Assembly (NCBI GenBank): GCA_002999035.1
Contig: CP027241.1
Span: 933,001 to 997,000, forward strand
Direction: 5' to 3'
Origin: Lachnospiraceae bacterium oral taxon 500
GTDB lineage: Bacteria > Bacillota > Clostridia > Lachnospirales > Vallitaleaceae
Length of the DNA stretch: 64,000 nucleotides
Position numbers and translations under genes: made by a program. This document shows positions 26,101-35,335 of this stretch, one piece after another; position 1 is the stretch's first letter; each line of letters starts with the position of its first letter. The notes under the pieces are model-generated. The model was not told where the DNA came from, did not search any database, and worked only from the letters and a program-made list of their open reading frames with translations.

Positions 26101-27111
26101 TTAATATTCAAATTGTCGGTAATATCTTCTAAAGTCAAGGTCATGCTTGGTATATTTTTCAAAGTGAAATGCCAGCCGGTCAACCAGACAAGTTGAAACC
26201 ATGAGCGGCGCAATCAGCCAGCGAAACTTAGAATCAACACCGTCCAAAGCATACTCGGCCGTATCAATAACAACTAACTTATCGCTGTACTTACTGACAA
26301 AGCGCTCGACCCGTTCATCTAAAACCCGGCACTTTCCTTCCGATTTAACGAGAAATACGCTGGTATCCTTCTCAATCAGTTCTAAAGTTCCATGGAAAAA
26401 CTCGGCCGAAGTAACGCTTTTGGTCTTTATCCACTGCATTTCTTCCAAAATACACATGGAAAACAAGTACACCTCCGACCACATTTCCGCCGAACCAATC
26501 CAGTATTGAATCGGCGCATTATAATGTTCTTTGGCGATTTCCTCCGCTTTCGGCTCAAACTGCGCCTTAATCTTCAGCAAATTTTCCGGCAAAGCACTCA
26601 AGCTGTCAGCAAAACTTTCATAATCATCAAACTGGCCCTTATTATAGAGGATTCTGAAAAATACCCAATACAAAACGATATACTCATACTCCACTCCGTT
26701 TTCATGCTGCATCGGAACTACATACTTGCAGTGATTGGCTAACGGTGAACTAAGATTCTTGGTGCAGCAGATAACTCTAATGTTTTCTGCGTTCAGCTTT
26801 TTGGCAATTTCAACTGTTTCTTTGGTATCGCCCGATTTCGACAAGGTTATCACCAAAGAATCTTGATTCAGACACTTATGCCCTCTGGCCAATAACTCCG
26901 CCGCCTGCTCGCAGTATATCGGCAATGTAGTCAGCTGTTTTGACGATTCATAAATACTCATCATCGGCGAAAACGAGCCGCCCACTGCTGTGAAAAAAAT
27001 ATTGGAAAACCCATCCCTGCAGACCTCATCTGCGACCTCTTCTGCTTTTTTTCTGGCACTCCTAATTAGGTCAGCGCTGGTTCTATATTCCTTTTCATTA
27101 AATTTAAGCAT
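26101..27111 (-). CDS. FrlB/GfrF-like fructosamine-6-phosphate deglycase (SIS domain)
   Basis: A 336-residue SIS-domain protein closest in layout to FrlB and GfrF, which split fructoselysine-6-P or glucoselysine-6-P into glucose-6-P and the amine. Visible marks: FFTAVGGSFSPM near residue 40, the phosphate loop TLSKSGDTKET near 88, and TSAEFFHGTLELIE near 235, holding the Glu and His that serve catalysis in FrlB. The C-terminus ends in the family-like RRYYRQFEY. It lies 8 nt after the EIID gene and is the last gene of a PTS operon, which would deliver the substrate already phosphorylated, so no kinase gene is needed. The exact amine is unknown. Confidence 0.85.
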   Translation of the reverse strand: MLKFNEKEYRTSADLIRSARKKAEEVADEVCRDGFSNIFFTAVGGSFSPMMSIYESSKQLTTLPIYCEQAAELLARGHKCLNQDSLVITLSKSGDTKETVEIAKKLNAENIRVICCTKNLSSPLANHCKYVVPMQHENGVEYEYIVLYWVFFRILYNKGQFDDYESFADSLSALPENLLKIKAQFEPKAEEIAKEHYNAPIQYWIGSAEMWSEVYLFSMCILEEMQWIKTKSVTSAEFFHGTLELIEKDTSVFLVKSEGKCRVLDERVERFVSKYSDKLVVIDTAEYALDGVDSKFRWLIAPLMVSTCLVDRLAFHFEKYTKHDLDFRRYYRQFEY

Positions 27112-27119
27112 ATTCTCTC

Positions 27120-27953
27120 CTATCCGAAAAATCCTGCGTAAACGCCTGCAATACCAATAACAATCGTTCCTAAAATAATAACAATCGGATTGATTTTTTT
27201 ATTTAACAGCCAATAATACAGCCATGTAACGCCAAGACCGACCATGCCGGGCAGAATAGAATCCAGCACCGATTGAAACGAGGTCGCTGTATCGCCGCTG
27301 CCAATGTTAAACGCAATGCCCGTCCAAACCATATCCTTTGACATACAGCCAATTACCATAATTCCCAAAATGCCGGCCGCATACATCAGCTTATCCATCA
27401 TATTGTTATTTCCCATTTTGCTCAGATAACTAAAGCCCAGCTTATAGCCAATCTGCGCGCCATATATTCTCAGGGCAAAGGCCGGAATATTATAAATCAG
27501 GAAGTATAATACCGGGCCCAAAATATTGCCTTGCAGGGCTAACGATATGCCTACGCCCAGAGCAATGATTCGGATGCAGCCCAGGAAGATAGAATCTCCT
27601 ATCCCGCTTAAAGGCCCCATCAGAGCAGTTTTGGTGCTGGATATGGCCTGACTGTCAATCTCTCCTTTGGCATGCTTTTCCTCCATACTGGCCACAATCC
27701 CACCTACAAACGGCGCAAATTGCGGCGTTATATTAAAGAACTCACAGTTTCTTTTCAGCGCCTGCGCATAGCCTTCTTTGTCATTGGCATATATTTTTTT
27801 CAGAATTTGGTTCATCATCAGACCAAAGGCCAGGTGCATCTGCCCCAAATAGTTCCATGAAAACTCCATCCCCAAACTGCCCTGATTTAACGCCATTTTA
27901 TTCAAATCTTTTTTGGTTATTAAAGAATTATTAGAATTATTATTAGAAGTCAT
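27120..27953 (-). CDS. PTS mannose/sorbose-family EIID component
   Basis: A 277-residue EIID. The ATG at 27953 has GGAGG 8 nt upstream; a GTG at 27962 is possible but less well placed. After an Asn/Ser-rich start the family block GSLGMEFSWNYLGQMHLAFGLMM appears, with FEF-like NITPQFAPFVGGIVASMEEKHA, then GPLSGIGDSIFLG near residue 115, a hallmark of EIID. Hydrophobic segments fill the C-terminal half. Its start overlaps the EIIC stop by 11 nt, so the two are coupled. With EIIC it makes the membrane channel that imports and phosphorylates the Amadori-type substrate. Confidence 0.92.
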   Translation of the reverse strand: MTSNNNSNNSLITKKDLNKMALNQGSLGMEFSWNYLGQMHLAFGLMMNQILKKIYANDKEGYAQALKRNCEFFNITPQFAPFVGGIVASMEEKHAKGEIDSQAISSTKTALMGPLSGIGDSIFLGCIRIIALGVGISLALQGNILGPVLYFLIYNIPAFALRIYGAQIGYKLGFSYLSKMGNNNMMDKLMYAAGILGIMVIGCMSKDMVWTGIAFNIGSGDTATSFQSVLDSILPGMVGLGVTWLYYWLLNKKINPIVIILGTIVIGIAGVYAGFFG

Positions 27954-28713
27954 CCTCGTCACCTCCTACGGCTGTATTGTTATTCATACTTAATTTGCCC
28001 TCATTAAAACCAAACTTGCCAATAACCAATATCGTTCCCAATACCGCCACCGCCAGAGTGGAAGCATTAAAGAATGCCGCTAAGGCAAAGCCCAGAAAAT
28101 AATAAGGCAATACTCGCTTATTCAGAATCATTTTCATCAGCATCGCCAGACCCAATGCCGGAAGGAGCCCGGCGGCAGCGCCCATGCCGTCAATGATCTG
28201 CTGCGGAAGTATATCGAGCAGCTTGCTCACCTGCTCAACACCAATCCAATACGCAAAGAAGATGAGGAAAAATCTTCTGCCTACATTTAAAAGTCCCAAT
28301 ACCCAATGAACTACCACTATTTTTTTATCGTCTCCCTCTGTTGCCGCCTGATCGGCTATCCTTAAAATCAGTGGTGAAACGACGTCCAGCAGATTTCCCA
28401 CTGCCGAAGAAACCAGCGCAATCGGCATAGCCAAAGTTACCGCTACTTCTGCCCCTGAGCCAGTGGTGATGGCAAATGCCGTTGCCAGAACTCCGCCCAC
28501 AATTACATCCGGCGGAATATAAGCCCCGATACTGACTGCGCCTAAGAAAAATAGTTCTAAGGTCGCGCCAATAATCAATCCCTGCTGCACATCCCCCAGC
28601 ACGGCTCCGGTAATGGTTCCCAGTACAATTGGCCGGAAGATATAAAGAGTTCCCATTTGATAGTCCATTACCCCCAAAGCGCCTATCAGTCCTATCAGCA
28701 AAGCCTGTATCAT
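27943..28713 (-). CDS. PTS mannose/sorbose-family EIIC component
   Basis: A 256-residue EIIC with about seven hydrophobic segments. It begins MIQALLIGLIGALGVMDYQMG and has the family stretch GLIIGATLELFFLGAVSIGAYIPPDVIVGGVLATAFAI split over residues ~48-85, where sugar is bound. The C-terminal tail (GEDEDDF-like, acidic) is cytoplasmic. Its ATG overlaps the EIIB stop in an ATGA. It forms the transport channel with EIID. Confidence 0.92.
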   Translation of the reverse strand: MIQALLIGLIGALGVMDYQMGTLYIFRPIVLGTITGAVLGDVQQGLIIGATLELFFLGAVSIGAYIPPDVIVGGVLATAFAITTGSGAEVAVTLAMPIALVSSAVGNLLDVVSPLILRIADQAATEGDDKKIVVVHWVLGLLNVGRRFFLIFFAYWIGVEQVSKLLDILPQQIIDGMGAAAGLLPALGLAMLMKMILNKRVLPYYFLGFALAAFFNASTLAVAVLGTILVIGKFGFNEGKLSMNNNTAVGGDEDDF

Positions 28714-29204
28714 AACTTTTCCCCTTTCTTGTCTTTTATTTGCGCATCAAATATTTGCTTCGGCTCGTTTGCCAGTTGTCTGGCTTCAACCTCCAGCCCC
28801 ATTGCTATCAGTTCGTTAAGCATTGCCATCTGGTCATCGCTGACAAATATCTGTTTACTGATTTGAGTATACTCCGGTTTGTTCAAAGTACCGCCCAAAT
28901 TAATACTTTTGATTTGCCCGCAGTTCTTTGTAAAAGTATAGGCATCGTCTATCGTCTGGACAACTATCAGCAAATTATATTTGTCCGTTGCTCCGCCGTT
29001 TATCGCTTCTATTGCATCCTGCATATTCTTAATCACCAGCTTTACTCCCGACGGTTTCCCTAACTTCAACGTGGTTTTCCAGATGTCGTCATTGACTACC
29101 TGATCGCTTGCCACCAAAATACAGTCTGCCTTAACACTGTTCGTCCATGAAAAGGCAACCTGTCCGTGCAACAGGCGATGGTCAACCCTTAAAAGCTTTA
29201 TCAA
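28710..29204 (-). CDS. PTS mannose/sorbose-family EIIB component
   Basis: A ~164-residue cytoplasmic EIIB starting MIKLLRVDHRLLHGQVAFSW. The His in RLLHGQV (near residue 14) is the phosphorylation site of this family. I favour a TTG start at 29204, about 8 nt after AAAGGGG; a GTG at 29213 would give three more residues but is too close to that site. It passes phosphate to the imported sugar. The EIIA component that must phosphorylate it is not encoded anywhere in this window. Confidence 0.85.
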   Translation of the reverse strand: MIKLLRVDHRLLHGQVAFSWTNSVKADCILVASDQVVNDDIWKTTLKLGKPSGVKLVIKNMQDAIEAINGGATDKYNLLIVVQTIDDAYTFTKNCGQIKSINLGGTLNKPEYTQISKQIFVSDDQMAMLNELIAMGLEVEARQLANEPKQIFDAQIKDKKGEKL

Positions 29205-29260
29205 CTCAATCACCCCTTTCTAAAAATCCTTCTCCGCTGCGTCTTCCTTTCATTTATCAC

Positions 29261-30106
29261 TCAACAAATGATGAAATCCCGGCTTTTTTCCAATTCCTCC
29301 TTTCCCTTGAGAAAAGCCTTATAATTTTTCTCATCTGCAATCCACGGTTTTTCATAGTAAATACCTGCCACGCTCTCACAAGATAAATAGCCTTGATACC
29401 CATGCTGCTGTAATGCCTGCAGGTCAGCGACAATATCCCGGTCGCCGTCGGGATACGCCAAATGTCCGGTCGGCTTTCCGTCCACAAAATGGATATGTTC
29501 AATTAAACTGCCGCAGTTTTCAAAATAATCATCAATCGTTTCGCCCATTTTCGCCATTGCTCCAAAATCAATACATACCTTTAAATTATGCTCGCCGACC
29601 CGGTCAATATATTTTTTCAAATCTTTACTGCTGTTTACTAATATGGATTCCTCCGGCTGCAATGCCTCCATTACTAAACTGATTCCTTTTTCGGCTGCAT
29701 ACCTTGCAATCCTCCGAATCATTTTGACGGATCGTTCATAGGCCTGCTCAAAGTTTTCATTCCGATATGCCCAGCCGGAAGTAACCGTAACTTTTTTGCT
29801 TTTGCATTTTTCGGCAATATCAATGATTCTTTGATAATAATTAAAAATATCGTCCTGCCGGGAAGCAGACGCAATATTATTGGGTTTGGGGTTAGTCTGC
29901 TCCGGGCAGACAGCAATAATATCAATCCCATATTTCCTGGACAAAAGCTGTAATTTTTCCGGATCTTCATTCGTTCTGTAATCAACGTAAAAATGCATTG
30001 GTCCCGTCCATAGTTCCATTTTTTGAAAGCCTGTTTCGCTCAGCTTTTTAAAACAAAACTCCAAATCATAATACCGATAATGACAGTTCATTCCACTTAA
30101 ATACAT
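29261..30106 (-). CDS. FrlC-like sugar phosphate isomerase/epimerase
   Basis: A 281-residue TIM-barrel protein of the xylose-isomerase-like (AP endonuclease 2) superfamily. It starts MYLSGMNCHYRYYDLEFCFK, like FrlC, the fructoselysine 3-epimerase that turns psicoselysine into fructoselysine. Metal-binding candidates are Glu in LVMEALQPEES (near residue 145), Asp in KVCIDFGAMAKMGE (near 178), His in HIHFVDGKP (near 207) and Glu in LSCESVAG (near 243). GGAGAGG precedes the ATG. As the first gene of the operon before the PTS and deglycase genes, it would widen the substrate range to an epimeric Amadori compound. Confidence 0.82.
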   Translation of the reverse strand: MYLSGMNCHYRYYDLEFCFKKLSETGFQKMELWTGPMHFYVDYRTNEDPEKLQLLSRKYGIDIIAVCPEQTNPKPNNIASASRQDDIFNYYQRIIDIAEKCKSKKVTVTSGWAYRNENFEQAYERSVKMIRRIARYAAEKGISLVMEALQPEESILVNSSKDLKKYIDRVGEHNLKVCIDFGAMAKMGETIDDYFENCGSLIEHIHFVDGKPTGHLAYPDGDRDIVADLQALQQHGYQGYLSCESVAGIYYEKPWIADEKNYKAFLKGKEELEKSRDFIIC

Positions 30107-30223
30107 ACAAACCTCTCCGTCCTGTCAGCAGAAAATGCCGCCGAGCCGTCAGCTTTCCTTTTTCGCCGTTTCCTGAAAAACTCCCGCCCGCTTCAAAATA
30201 AGTTTCTCCCCGCAAATATCCCC

Positions 30224-30252
30224 TCGCCAAATTCCAACAAATATGGTATACT
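30224..30252 (+). promoter_or_regulatory. Candidate promoter of the aminotransferase gene, TCGC-type
   Basis: TCGCCA at 30224-30229, a 17-nt spacer and TATACT at 30247-30252, with TGG before the -10 box (extended -10). It belongs to the recurring TCGCAY/TGKTATAMT pattern described in the findings. It would leave a ~130-nt leader. I did not find a convincing promoter for the divergent FrlC-like gene in this 281-bp gap. Confidence 0.5.
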
Positions 30253-30387
30253 GCTTGCAAAACCGGTACTGCTTCCCGGTGCCGTAAATCGCTTTGGTAA
30301 ATTGATTCCAACCGAAACCCCGACCAAAAGTCCGCTTTTCTCGGACATTTTTCTGCTTAACTCACCCGATTTTGAAAGGAGTTCCTT

Positions 30388-31575
30388 ATGATTGCTGCTT
30401 TTTATGAAGAAATGCTGTCTAAAAAATCTGTTATCCGCACCTTATCCGAGTTTTCCGCCGAACGTGGCCGGGAAATCGGCTATGAGAATGTTTTTGACTA
30501 CACCTTGGGCAACCCTTCCGTTCCCACGCCGGCCGCGTTTACTGATATCCTGATTCGGCTGCTGCAAACGGAAAACCCGGTAAAGCTCCACGGTTACAGC
30601 CCGACTTTGGGTATTCCCGCAGTCAAAGAAGCCATTGCTGCTTCCCTGCACCGCCGGTTCGGGATTCCCTATCAGGCAGCCGATATTTTCCCGACGTCCG
30701 GAGCCGCCGGAGCGGTTGCTCACGCCCTCCGTTGCGTTACCGTGCCGGGTGATGAAGTGATTACCTTTGCTCCTCATTTCCCTGAGTATACCGCCTATGT
30801 CAATTTGACCGGCGCGGTTCTAAAGGTCGTACCAGCCGATACCGAGCATTTTCAAATCCATTTTGCCGAACTGGAAAAAATCATCAGCCCCAAAACCATG
30901 GCGGTCCTGATTAACACGCCCAATAACCCATCCGGCGCGGTTTACAATAAAGATACCCTGCAACAACTGGCCGATTTGCTGCAGGCCAAAGAAAAAGAAT
31001 ACGGCCATGAAATTTATTTGATTTCCGACGAGCCCTACCGGGAAATCGTTTTTGCCGGAGTAGACGCTCCCAATCCGTCAACCTTTTATGACCGGAGCAT
31101 TATGTGCTATTCCTTCTCCAAATCACTGTCGGTGCCGGGCGAGCGCATCGGCTATGTCGCCTTCCATCCGGCCATCGGCAAATCCGCGGTTTTGACCGCG
31201 ATGTGCGGCCAAATCTCGCGCGGCATCGGCCACAACTGTCCGTCCTCGCTGATGCAGCTGGCCATTGCCGAAGCCTTGGAGCTGACCTCTGATTTTTCGG
31301 TTTATGAAACCAACGCCGGCTTGCTGTACGATACTCTGACCGAACTGGGCTTTACCGTCCAGCGGCCGGACGGTACCTTTTATATTTTCCCCAAGGCCTT
31401 GGAACCGGATGCCAATGCATTTGCCGAAAAAGCGCTGAAATATGACTTAGTAGTCGTTCCCAGCGACAGCTTCGGCCTGCCCGGCTATTTCCGCATGGCC
31501 TATTGTATTCCGACCGAAAAAGTTATCCGCTCACTCGACGCCCTGCGCCGGTTTGTAAAAGCGGAATATTGCTGA
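30388..31575 (+). CDS. Class I PLP-dependent aminotransferase
   Basis: A 395-residue fold-type I aminotransferase, probably cytoplasmic. It has LHGYSPTLGIPAVKEAIA near residue 70, the TSGAAGAVAHALR cofactor-phosphate region near 110, NTPNNPSGAVY near 175 and YSFSKSLSVPGERIGY near 235, whose Lys binds PLP; the C-terminal FRMAYC supplies the carboxylate-binding Arg. AAGGAG lies 6 nt before the ATG. It stands alone, divergent from the PTS operon and convergent with the epimerase-like gene. Amino acid specificity is not clear from sequence; an alanine/aspartate-like role would suit an amino-acid fermenter. Confidence 0.88.
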   Translation: MIAAFYEEMLSKKSVIRTLSEFSAERGREIGYENVFDYTLGNPSVPTPAAFTDILIRLLQTENPVKLHGYSPTLGIPAVKEAIAASLHRRFGIPYQAADIFPTSGAAGAVAHALRCVTVPGDEVITFAPHFPEYTAYVNLTGAVLKVVPADTEHFQIHFAELEKIISPKTMAVLINTPNNPSGAVYNKDTLQQLADLLQAKEKEYGHEIYLISDEPYREIVFAGVDAPNPSTFYDRSIMCYSFSKSLSVPGERIGYVAFHPAIGKSAVLTAMCGQISRGIGHNCPSSLMQLAIAEALELTSDFSVYETNAGLLYDTLTELGFTVQRPDGTFYIFPKALEPDANAFAEKALKYDLVVVPSDSFGLPGYFRMAYCIPTEKVIRSLDALRRFVKAEYC

Positions 31576-31656
31576 TATCTCATTCATTTTTAGCACACAT
31601 TAAACTGGCTAATGTATCCGGCTTAATTCGTCACGCAGGGCGTGACCCTTGGGCTT

Positions 31657-31699
31657 ACTCTGTCTTGTCAAAGCAGTCTGCGCTTCGACAAGACAGAGT
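31657..31699. terminator. Bidirectional hairpin terminator between convergent genes
   Basis: A perfect 13-bp stem (ACTCTGTCTTGTC with GACAAGACAGAGT) whose loop holds a second small AAGC/GCTT stem. TTTTATTT follows on the plus strand. Just before it, at 31630-31646, is another perfect hairpin, GTCACGC-agg-GCGTGAC. It serves the aminotransferase gene and, from the other side, the gene ending at 31705. Confidence 0.8.
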
Positions 31700-31704
31700 T
31701 TTAT

Positions 31705-32421
31705 TTATTCCAACCCATACTTGGCCGCCGCCTGATCAATCGCCTGCCGGCATTTGCTGACACCGGCTTTGATTCCGTCCGGGTCTTTGAAAATCGCCGA
31801 TGACAAGACGATAACATCGGGATTAGCGGCAATCAGCTTGTCCATGTTGTCCCAGCGCAGACCGCCGTCAATCGCCAATTCACAGCGCGGATTTTTTTCA
31901 TCAATCAGCTTTCTGGCTCGGTGCAGCATGTCAATGACCGATTTTCTCCAGCCCCAGTTGTCCTGACCGTCGGTTTCATCTACGCCATGCGTAACGATAT
32001 GCAGCCGGTCGATATCGTTAATCGACTCGTCTACAAAGCAAAGCGGCGTATAGCAGCCGACGGTCAGGCCAATTTTCATGCCAAACTCTCGGCAATAGTT
32101 AATCAAATATGCCAGCGGCGCACCGATAAAATGTTCCGCCGGTACAATCAGCATATTGCAGCCGGCCGCCGCCAACTTTTCTACAAACAGGCGGTCACAT
32201 TCAATCGTGTAAATATGGCACTCAATATGCATATCCGTCACTTCCCTGAGACCGGCAATAATCTGCGGGCCGCCCATCAGCTGCATATTCTTTAAATCAT
32301 ACATATCCGCCGCATCGGAATGAATATAATCAACTCCGCCTTCAATCGCTTCCAAAGCCCGGTCAGCAATTCGGGCATAGCTGACATGAGCCAGCCCCGC
32401 TGCAATTTTAATATGTTTCAT
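31705..32421 (-). CDS. Ribulose-phosphate 3-epimerase-like protein
   Basis: A 238-residue TIM-barrel protein of the RPE family. The usual HxDxMD region reads YIHSDAADMYDLKN (near residue 33); CHIYTIE and VDETDGQDNWGW follow, and LAIDGGLRWDN (near 186) keeps the catalytic Asp and phosphate-binding GG. AGGAGG is 7 nt from the second ATG (32421) but only 1 nt from the first (32427), so I prefer the second. Its sequence departs from the housekeeping enzyme, so a related ketose-phosphate epimerase role is likely. It follows the amidohydrolase gene by 38 nt at the end of the peptide cluster. Confidence 0.75.
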   Translation of the reverse strand: MKHIKIAAGLAHVSYARIADRALEAIEGGVDYIHSDAADMYDLKNMQLMGGPQIIAGLREVTDMHIECHIYTIECDRLFVEKLAAAGCNMLIVPAEHFIGAPLAYLINYCREFGMKIGLTVGCYTPLCFVDESINDIDRLHIVTHGVDETDGQDNWGWRKSVIDMLHRARKLIDEKNPRCELAIDGGLRWDNMDKLIAANPDVIVLSSAIFKDPDGIKAGVSKCRQAIDQAAAKYGLE

Positions 32422-32459
32422 CTTCATACCTCCTGTTCAAAGTTTAAGAAAAGCCCCTA

Positions 32460-33638
32460 TTATCTTTGATAGACAACCCTGCCGTCAATAATAGTACAGA
32501 TACATTTGGCATCCAAATATTTAACCGGATTCTTATCAAATATTGCCACATCGGCATCTTTGCCTGCTTCCAGCGAACCCAGCCGGCCGTCCAGTCCAAT
32601 CGCTTGAGCCGCCTGAATAGTAATCGCTTTTAAAGCCCCTTCTTCACTCATGCCCTTGCGGCAGCAAATTCCGGCGCAAACCACCAGATTTTCCTCATGC
32701 ATCCCCGGCAAATCGGTCATCAGCGCCACCTTCACTCCGGCTCGCTCTAAGATGCCTGCCGCGGACTCATCCTGATGAATGACCTCATTTTTATGGGGAA
32801 AACCGGTAAACGGCCCCAAAATCACAATTCGGTTTTTCCGCGCCAGTTCATCCGCTATCAAATGCCCTTCCGTGCAATGCTCAATCGTCATATTCAGACC
32901 AAATTCCTCGGCAATCCGAAGCGCCGTCATAATGTCGTCGGCTCGGTGGGCATGTGCCTTGACCAAAAGTTCCCCTTTCACCACCGGCAGCAAAGCCTCC
33001 AGCTTCATGTCAAAGGGCGGCAGCTTATCGGGATTGCCCTGCGCTCTTTCCTTTTTGCCGCTGTATTCCGCCGCCTTATACAGTGCCTCTCGAATCAGCG
33101 CCGCCACACCCATTCGGGTCGCCGGCGTCCGGTTTTTGCCATAGATGTTTTTGGGATTTTCACCAAAAGCCATCTTCATAGCCAGCGGCTCTTTAATGAC
33201 CATTTCTTCCATCACCCGGCCCTTGGTTTTCATCGCCAAAAACTGACCGCCAATCGGATTGCCGCTGCCGGGCCCGGTTGCTACACAAGTTACACCGGCC
33301 TGATACGCCCGGACGAATTCCGGATCCAAAGGATAAATCCCATCCAAGCCCCTCATTTCCGGCGTAATCGGGTCATTCGTTTCATTGCCGTCTACCCCGG
33401 CATCGCCGATACCGGATTCAAATATACCGATATGGCTGTGCGCATCAACGATTCCCGGCATCACAAACCCGCCCGCCGCATCAATCAATTGACAGTCCTG
33501 AACCGGTAAATTAATATCCTCTGCTATGCCGGCATATTTTATTTTTCCGTCACTCAATAGGACTGCGCCGCCATCTAAGATTCCGGCCGGCCCCATCGTG
33601 GCAATCGTGCCGTTTTTAATGTAAATCGCCTGATTCAA
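32460..33638 (-). CDS. Amidohydrolase (imidazolonepropionase-related), first of two
   Basis: A 392-residue metal-dependent hydrolase. Features: IVDAHSHIGIF near residue 65 (the HxH metal site), KAHAHRADDI near 225, TIEHCTEGH near 248 and LMTDLPGMHEEN near 305 (the final metal Asp region); the C-terminal SLEAGKDADVAIFDKNPVKY strand is typical. The start is TTG, 9 nt after AAGGAGG; no ATG is well placed. It sits between the M3 peptidase and RPE-like genes. Family members cleave N-acyl or cyclic amide bonds, which fits breakdown of imported peptides or acylated amino acids. The substrate is unknown. Confidence 0.85.
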   Translation of the reverse strand: MNQAIYIKNGTIATMGPAGILDGGAVLLSDGKIKYAGIAEDINLPVQDCQLIDAAGGFVMPGIVDAHSHIGIFESGIGDAGVDGNETNDPITPEMRGLDGIYPLDPEFVRAYQAGVTCVATGPGSGNPIGGQFLAMKTKGRVMEEMVIKEPLAMKMAFGENPKNIYGKNRTPATRMGVAALIREALYKAAEYSGKKERAQGNPDKLPPFDMKLEALLPVVKGELLVKAHAHRADDIMTALRIAEEFGLNMTIEHCTEGHLIADELARKNRIVILGPFTGFPHKNEVIHQDESAAGILERAGVKVALMTDLPGMHEENLVVCAGICCRKGMSEEGALKAITIQAAQAIGLDGRLGSLEAGKDADVAIFDKNPVKYLDAKCICTIIDGRVVYQR

Positions 33639-33652
33639 TCCAATCCGCCTCC

Positions 33653-35335
33653 TTAAACCTTAAGCCGATTCATCTCAGCCAGCGCTTTCTGCGCCAGTTC
33701 CTCTATCACACCGGCAGCAAACGGCGATTTCAGCCCGGCCTTTTGCAGCGTATCGGCAAAGCCCCACTTGCCGCTGAAGCGCAAAATATCCATATAGCAT
33801 TGCCAGCCCGCCTCCCGGTTGTCCGCGCTTAAAAAATGCACCTGCAGTGCGCAGGCTTGCGCCAATACATAATCAATATAATAAAACGGCCATTTATAAA
33901 TATGCGTCTGCTTCTGCCAAAAACGACCCTCGCTATAAAAAATCTGATTTTCAAAGCAGCGAGCCGGCATATATTCTCTTTCCAGCTTCTGCCAAAGCTG
34001 CCGGCGCTCCGGCGGTGTCATTTCAGGCCGATCGTAAACGGTTTCCTGAAATTCATCCACGGCACAGCCATAAGGGATAAAGGCCAGTGCCGCTTTTAAA
34101 TGCTGATATTGATATTTGCCTATTTGCTCCTCCGGCATGACTGCACTTAAATACGGCCAAACCAGAAATTCCATGCTCATTGAGTGAATTTCCGCCAAAT
34201 CCGAACCGCAGCCTTCGGTAAAGCGAAACGCCTCGCTTCGCTTTAAATAAGAATGAAAGCCATGTCCCGTTTCGTGAGCAAAGGTTTTTAACGCTCCGAA
34301 GGTGGCATTATAGGTTTCAAAGATAAACGGCATATTGTAACGCCCCACCAGATTCGAGTATGCGCCGTTAATCTTGCCCGGCCGGAGCGACAGGTCATAG
34401 TACTCGCCCCTTGTCAGTTCATCATAATAAACTGCCGTTTCCTTCGACATATCACCGTATATCCGGTGAAAAGCCTCTACTACCTGATCGGTAATCGTAA
34501 ACTGATCCCCCGGAAAATTAAAATCCTCATCGTACTGAAACAGCGTTTCCACTCCCAGACGAGCCTTTTGCGCCGCAAAAATCTCCGTCATGACCGGCAC
34601 TAACTTTTCCTTAACGGCTCGGCGAAAGGCCTGCACTTCCTCTTTGCCATAGCTGGTTCGTCCCATCTGGCAATAGCCGAATTGCGTATAGCTGTCCATG
34701 CCCAGCTTTTTCGCAATCTTAGCCCTGATTTTAACCAGTCCATCATAAACCGCATCCAATTCCGGCCCGATGCCGGCCCAGCTTTCCTCGGCAATCTTAT
34801 TGTACTTGCTTCTTTCTGTCCGGTTTTCACTGACTAATTTCTGCCCGAGGCCGGACAGCGGCACCCGGCCCTGGTCGGTATCGGCCATCAGCGTAGCCGT
34901 CATCTCCGAATAGCGGGCTGACAGGCGATTTTCCTCACGCAAATCCGCGGCAATATCCGGCGAAAAGCAGCGTTCTTTCAGCTCCGCCCGCAAAAACACC
35001 TCCTGACCGGTGTACTCCGCCAGCCTTTGCCGGTAGGGGCTTTTAACCAGCGCTTGATGCAGCCGGTTCTCCAGCGCGTCATATTCCGGCCGAATCGCAT
35101 CGCAATAAGCCGCTTCTGCCTTATAAAACGAATCAGTTACATCCATCGTATTGCGAATTTCACAAATCGTAGCCATTGTCTGATATTTGACCATCAGCGT
35201 GTCCAAATCCAGCAAGGCATCATACGCTTCTTCAAAGCGCTCCGCCGTCTCAAAACGCGCCAGTTCTTCTTCAAAATGCCGGCGATAGGCCGCCATATCC
35301 AATCTTAAAAAAGGGATATCCCGAAACTTAATCAT
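33653..35335 (-). CDS. M3-family oligoendopeptidase (PepF-like)
   Basis: A 560-residue cytoplasmic zinc peptidase. The zinc motif HETGH lies at about residue 350 within KTFAHETGHGFHSYL, and the third ligand Glu comes in ADLAEIHSMSMEFLVWP about 25 residues on. Length matches M3 oligoendopeptidases of Firmicutes. The ATG overlaps the stop of the alcohol dehydrogenase gene in an ATGA. It would cut peptides delivered by the transporter encoded upstream in the same cluster. Confidence 0.92.
   Translation of the reverse strand: MIKFRDIPFLRLDMAAYRRHFEEELARFETAERFEEAYDALLDLDTLMVKYQTMATICEIRNTMDVTDSFYKAEAAYCDAIRPEYDALENRLHQALVKSPYRQRLAEYTGQEVFLRAELKERCFSPDIAADLREENRLSARYSEMTATLMADTDQGRVPLSGLGQKLVSENRTERSKYNKIAEESWAGIGPELDAVYDGLVKIRAKIAKKLGMDSYTQFGYCQMGRTSYGKEEVQAFRRAVKEKLVPVMTEIFAAQKARLGVETLFQYDEDFNFPGDQFTITDQVVEAFHRIYGDMSKETAVYYDELTRGEYYDLSLRPGKINGAYSNLVGRYNMPFIFETYNATFGALKTFAHETGHGFHSYLKRSEAFRFTEGCGSDLAEIHSMSMEFLVWPYLSAVMPEEQIGKYQYQHLKAALAFIPYGCAVDEFQETVYDRPEMTPPERRQLWQKLEREYMPARCFENQIFYSEGRFWQKQTHIYKWPFYYIDYVLAQACALQVHFLSADNREAGWQCYMDILRFSGKWGFADTLQKAGLKSPFAAGVIEELAQKALAEMNRLKV

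Noticed and set aside
26101-30106. A hidden EIIA gene in the PTS operon
   Set aside because: All gaps are under 60 bp and no component has an extra EIIA domain.
32775-33509. A 244-codon plus-strand frame
   Set aside because: It is antisense to the amidohydrolase gene, whose motifs and ribosome site are clear.
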